DNA of 64,000 nt from Metaphire vulgaris. Taxonomy: Eukaryota; Annelida; Clitellata; Crassiclitellata; Megascolecidae. Shown piece by piece: positions 59,646 to 64,000 of the stretch (positions are counted from its first letter, which is position 1; the number at the start of each line of letters is the position of its first letter). The DNA lies in NCBI GenBank assembly GCA_018105865.1, contig CM030841.1:14478182-14542181 (forward strand), read 5' to 3'. A model generated the notes under the pieces. That model was not told the origin of the DNA. It saw only the letters and a list, made by a program, of their open reading frames with translations, and made no database searches. The position numbers and the translations under genes are program-made.

Positions 59646-60373
59646 AACTACAAGACAAAATTATTGTACTATTTCCGGACAAGAAAACTGTGCACTCAAC
59701 TTAGCATATTGATAACAATTTGCCCACACACAAGTAATATAGTTTTTATGTAAAACACACTGGAAAGCTATGGCATGTCAGTATAAAAGGACGCAATGAT
59801 ATGCCTGAAATCCACTTGGTCTGTACAATACATCTGTTATCAATTAATAGGCCTACAATTTTAACCCAACAAAAACATCAAAGTCCATGTTCTTCAAAGC
59901 AAAGCCAATGTAAGAAATACCAGCAACTTTAATACAGCATGCCACTTACTGGTAACCGAAAATTGTCTGTCTTATCGCCTACACTCACTTCAGTTTTTAC
60001 AAATTTTAGAAAAGAACGAACATTTTCAAAGGAAATAAAGCAGCATTTTTTTGAATAAAGTAACCTGTACGCGTGTACAACTCCTTACAAAGCATGGAAT
60101 TATAAAGCACATCGTGCAAAATAGTGTCATACAAGAATATATAATCATATTCATATCACGGTCAAGCCATTACGACACGACAATATTTGCGCGATAACAC
60201 TCAAGTAGTCGACCACGCAATGGCAAACGAACTACCAGGCAATCACTGATAATCCACGGACATGGACTCAAAACTAAAACTACTTGATGAGCCTTCAATA
60301 TTGACTATGCAATCAAGCACAAGAGTCTAGAAGTATAGCTTCAGTTCAACATCTTGACCGCATATTGACTGGG

Positions 60374-60991
60374 AGCTATCTGAAATGTGCAACTGCTTGA
60401 ACTGCATTAGAGCTTTTAAATACGGTACGTGGCGTAGGCGTACAGTGTAGCATCTTGAGGTGAATGGGACTGGCAATTAATTATCGGCATTTTAAAATGC
60501 TAAAATGTGTAAACAGCTGCCTGAGTCACAAAGGCATGGGTCTTAGGACTCTTAGAGAAAGTCTTTCTACGAAAGCAAACAGGCTTTCCAGAAATTTTAT
60601 ATATATAGATTTCAGTAAACAATTCAGCAAGATTACGCTTCCAAATACCATAACTAATGATAAAGTCGTGCATTTATTTCACGGGATATTAAACCAATTA
60701 AATACATTGGTCTTTAAATTAATTCAATAGACATAAGAAAAACACCTGATAATTAAGCAGAAAATACAATCATTCTGCTAAGCATCAAGCTCCCATAGAC
60801 TGACATTAACAAGGAATCTGTATATAACACCATATGGCAAAATTCTATAGCATATTATAATATTATATTATAATATATTTATATATAAAATACCGATAAT
60901 TGCCAGTCCCATTCACCTCAAGATGTACGCCTATGCCATGTACCGTATTTAAAAGTTCTAATGCAGTTCAAGCAGTTGCACATTTCAGCTA
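60374..60991. repeat. Inverted duplication (~100-bp arms) with a neighbouring 47-bp direct repeat
   Basis: 60374-60489 and 60892-60991 are inverted copies at roughly 90-95% identity by eye, differing by two small indels (shared TGTGCAACTGCTTGAACTGC and GGTGAATGGGACTGGCAATT). In addition 60811-60857 recurs at 61066-61112 in direct orientation, apparently without change (ATATAACACCATATGGCAAA). Confidence 0.85.
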
Positions 60992-61919
60992 TGCTATTAT
61001 AATATATATAATATATATTATAAATATAAATTATAATATAAATTATATTATTCAGCTATTCAGCAAGGAATCTGTATATAACACCATATGGCAAAATTCT
61101 ATAGCATATTAACATCAGGAAACACCCAGTCAGACATGCCTGTCAAACGTGCAATGAAAATCATGCTGATAAGAGAACTGTCTATGAAGCAAAAGCCAAA
61201 AATCACCAAACCTTTAGACCAGAAGCAAAAATATAAACTCAAAGATCAGGACTAAAGTCAGGGCAATGTCTCACATCATATCAGAATCACAATCTCCAGA
61301 TCAAACCCAAATGAATCCAACATCACAGCATCAAAACCTTTGTTTCAGATGTGCATAACTAAACAAAAGCTAAACAATGCATTGAATGGATAAGAAATTA
61401 AGAAATGTGTAACTATTCATTAGGAAGCACTTTAAATTACATAAAATCAACAAATTGAAACAAATTATGTCAGAAAGTTAGCAAAAAATAGATCAATATT
61501 AAACCCAAAATTATACATAAAAGAAATAAACCGCAGTTCACATCACTGTTAATCTGCATGGAGTATTCAATCCAGTACCCTTAAAACAGACAGGAATCAG
61601 GAGCAATTACTTAGTTACCACAAAAAGGTGCTGCATAAATATTCTACCATTAAGACAAAAGAACCTTGCTTGCACCCATGTGCCAGATGATTGTGAAGCC
61701 CATGCATGCTCAATTGTGAAGGTCTTGAATGCACCAAGATAACCAACAACAACCCATAATAAACTTCATTTAGGGGATTACAAGACATGACAAGACATGA
61801 CCACACAAGTGTTTATCAGGAGACTAGTATGCTGGCTCTTACTTACTTACTTACTTACTCATCTGAGGAACTCTGGCCTGCCTTTACGAGTTACTCCACT
61901 TTCCATCTATATCTTAGAT

Positions 61920-63678
61920 CAGGGGTCTCCAAGGTCATCATCATCTTCTCCTTGTTCCTTCATGATCAGAAGTTAAGGTGAAAGCAAGAATTGCTTTTCT
62001 CCAACCATGTCAATCCTCTGTCTACTTGACTGCTGCTGACATCTGCAGTCCTGTCCTCTCTTCCACGTCATCCGCCCATCGTCTCCCTGGCCGCCCTCTT
62101 CATCTAGTTCCCGGTAAGGCCTTTAATTCATCCCGCTGCGAGAAATGAGGGGCAAGCTCAAATCTATTATAGGAATCTCCTTTTTGCTGTCTGTGTCATA
62201 GAGGCATAGACTTTAATTATAACTTGCCTCAACTTTCAGCTGTCTTGTACAGTACTCTTTACCATAGATAAACGCTATCTTGAGAACTCAGTCATCTCCA
62301 ATTTCATGATTTCCTGAGCTTCCAGACCATATTTCAGTGAGATGGCTTTGCTGTGGGATAGTCCCAACTTGATTTTTTGATCTTCAAAGTGAGATTGAAA
62401 TATTCTGAAATTACAGGAAACATCCATTGGTGTTGCTCACAGAAAGTGAATTGCTTTGGAAATTAGCATTTTCAGCAGATCTATTCATGACATTCACGTA
62501 GGCCTATCTGAATGATTTAAATATTAGAATACAAAGTGAAAACTGCATTCATCTGCAATTTGCAATTTGTATTCCAAGGTTAAAGCTTTCTTTCAGAAAT
62601 TTGCACTTTTTCGATAATCAGTTATCAAGTAGCTAGCTGCTTTAGTCACTTTTCACGTTGTGACTATTATAGTTAAGAAGCTGTGACTACCTATCCATGC
62701 ATGTTTGCTCAAGATATCATTCCAAGCTTAAGCAAACAATTCCAGGAACATACCTCTGATCTAGATGCATGTTCATCATAAATAAGACTCTTCGAAAATC
62801 CTTTTGACTCTGTCATTGAAGACTTACCTTCTGTCTGCAAAGGGGCTGTCCATTAATTATGTCAACAATTTAGAGGGGAGGGGGTTTAAAAAAGTTTGAC
62901 AGTTGTTGACAGGGGAGGGGAGGTCAAGAGAAGTTGACGTCAACAATTTCACCTTTCACAATCAAAAAATAGAAAATTTCATGAAACACTACTTATTACA
63001 GTGGAAAAAATCATGGCAAAAAAAGTCATCACCACCACATTTTGACACTCGATGAGAAAAAAGGTTAAAAATGGTCATCACCGCAAAAAATAATAACCTT
63101 GTTATTGGGATCTGTCATTGATCTTGGGGGGTCAAAAGTTTTTGACGTAATTATGAGGGGGGTTAAGTGAAAGTTGACAGTTGTTGACAGTTGTTGACAA
63201 GGGGGAGGGGAGGGGGTCAAAAATTGCCCAAAAAATTGTTGACATAATTAATGGACAGCCCCAAATGGAAATGATTGATTTGCAATCCTGTGATATCCTG
63301 AAGGACAAATTTAAGGAAGGAAATTTGATAGAATTCTTTCTATCAATGCCTTCTATGTGATCAGTCTATTCAGTTGGAAAAGTTTGCTTGTGAATTCATT
63401 TTTGCTTTTGGAACGATATATTTGCATGAAAAGACATTTTTTCATAAGATGAAATATGTTAAATTCTGCTACAGATTAGCATTATCAGATGAACATTTAA
63501 AGTCCTTATTAATTAAATGGTGCAGTTCTCCCCCATCGCTACCCCATCGCTACACCACTGGCTGTATAGTGTATAGTGAAGGCCTATTTTACTACATTAA
63601 ATTTCTTGAATATGTGGCCAGTGGAGCTGTCAGAAGTCAGCAATGTGGCCCGCGGCTGAAAATCTTTGTAGATCCCTG
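61920..63678 (+). mobile_element. Decayed hAT transposon with transposase remnants and an exact TSD
   Basis: 1759 bp from CAGGGGTCTCCAAGG to CTTTGTAGATCCCTG, flanked by exact TCTTAGAT (61912-61919 and 63679-63686). Transposase C-terminal blocks are readable in the plus direction: FAQDIIPSLSKQFQEH and LFENPFDSVIEDLPSVCK before 62842, then MEMIDLQSCDILKDKFKEG (from about 63269) and GTIYLHEKTFFHKMKYVK / ALSDEHLKSLL (63374-63540), as in hAT transposases of the GTF2IRD2/EPM2AIP1/SCAND3 type. Stops and frameshifts are present; about 62010-62110 looks like a minus-strand LINE fragment. Inactive. The nested MITE at 62842-63262 splits the transposase. Confidence 0.88.
62842..63262. mobile_element. Nested MITE with GGGGCTGTCCATTAATTATG termini
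   Basis: 421 bp with ~30-bp almost perfect inverted ends (GGCTGTCCATTAATTATGTC / GACATAATTAATGGACAGCC). It interrupts the hAT transposase remnant between VCK and MEMIDLQ. The interior has repeated TTGACAGTTGTTGACA. Same architecture and length as 8306-8726. Confidence 0.88.
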
Positions 63679-63945
63679 TCTTAGATCAACGTTGACATTT
63701 GATTTTACAAAGAAATGTTCCATGATCCAGAAATCACTTCATAACCCATGAACATGCATCTCCTAATTCCAAGAAAGATGCTCTGCAGAAGTTGGTCATA
63801 TTCTTTGAAATGCTCTCAATCAGTCCAGACAAAGGCTTGTCACTGCCGACCCAAAGAAACCCTTCTGAAACACCTATACACCTACTTTATTTTCTGTTCG
63901 TAACTTGAACGTTTTCAAGTGATATTGCTTAAGTGCTACTATCAA

Positions 63946-64000
63946 TCAATCAACTTCTATAGCGACACTATCATAATGCCCAGGGCATCAGCCGATGGCG
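63946..64000 (-). mobile_element. Interspersed repeat, cut by window end
   Basis: ATCAATCAATCAACTTCTATAGCG followed by CATAATGCCCAGGGCATCAG; related to 13590-13640 and 27445-27500. Likely the 3' end of a LINE/SINE on the minus strand. Only its first 55 bp are visible. Confidence 0.5.

Larger units (their letters stand above)
59017..64000. other. Region upstream of CHSY
   Basis: Must contain the CHSY 5' UTR and promoter near 59017-59500. It then holds TTAA copy 8, an inverted duplication at 60374-60991, featureless AT-rich DNA at 61115-61850, a decayed hAT transposon at 61920-63678 and, at 63946-64000, the start of a repeat cut by the window edge. No host gene recognised. Confidence 0.6.

Overview
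The window is eukaryotic nuclear DNA from a bilaterian animal, probably a marine invertebrate. Genes are split into many short exons with GT-AG or GC-AG introns. Introns and spacers carry hAT-type elements, tRNA-derived SINEs, LINE tails and long microsatellites. No prokaryotic operons, CRISPR arrays or phage-like genes are visible. The species cannot be named from the sequence. An echinoderm or hemichordate-like deuterostome would fit the gene set and the abundant TAGGCCTA octamer, but this is a guess.

Five protein-coding genes were assembled by hand from homology and splice phase; all junctions listed keep the reading frame. (1) Left edge, + strand: the 3' five coding exons of ZC3H15 (378-2639). 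(2) + strand, 7554-23839: a two-exon SOSTDC1/sclerostin-like secreted cystine-knot protein, 234 aa, with a 15.6-kb intron that holds most of the repeats. (3) - strand, 26443-32078: ETFA, nine coding exons, 337 aa. (4) + strand, 32636-42014: TRIP4/ASC-1, twelve coding exons, 558 aa. ETFA and TRIP4 start head to head 557 bp apart. (5) - strand, 51252-59016: a chondroitin sulfate synthase (CHSY1/CHSY3 type), three coding exons, 798 aa. ETFA, TRIP4 and CHSY1 all lie on human chromosome 15q, so this cluster may preserve old animal linkage.

Layout: 1-2.6 kb ZC3H15; 2.6-7.5 kb spacer with hAT-like elements; 7.5-23.8 kb SOSTDC1-like gene, whose intron is packed with microsatellites and nested transposons; 23.8-26.4 kb spacer with a Tigger-like element and a tRNA-like SINE; 26.4-42 kb ETFA/TRIP4 divergent pair; 42-51.2 kb tail-to-tail spacer with SINE and hAT copies; 51.2-59 kb CHSY; 59-64 kb upstream region with an inverted duplication and a decayed hAT transposon that keeps transposase remnants.

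The most interesting non-gene signals are: eight copies of an ~80-bp palindromic element with TTAA at both ends, in two subfamilies; many hAT-like miniature elements with exact 8-bp target-site duplications, several nested; a pyrimidine-rich motif around TTTTTTGCTTGTCA shared by otherwise different elements, often twice per element; three GC-AG introns among about 26; a sclerostin-family protein without the expected Asn-X-Ile receptor-binding motif; and a (GT)n tract that begins exactly at a 5' splice site. I found no convincing new multi-gene system.
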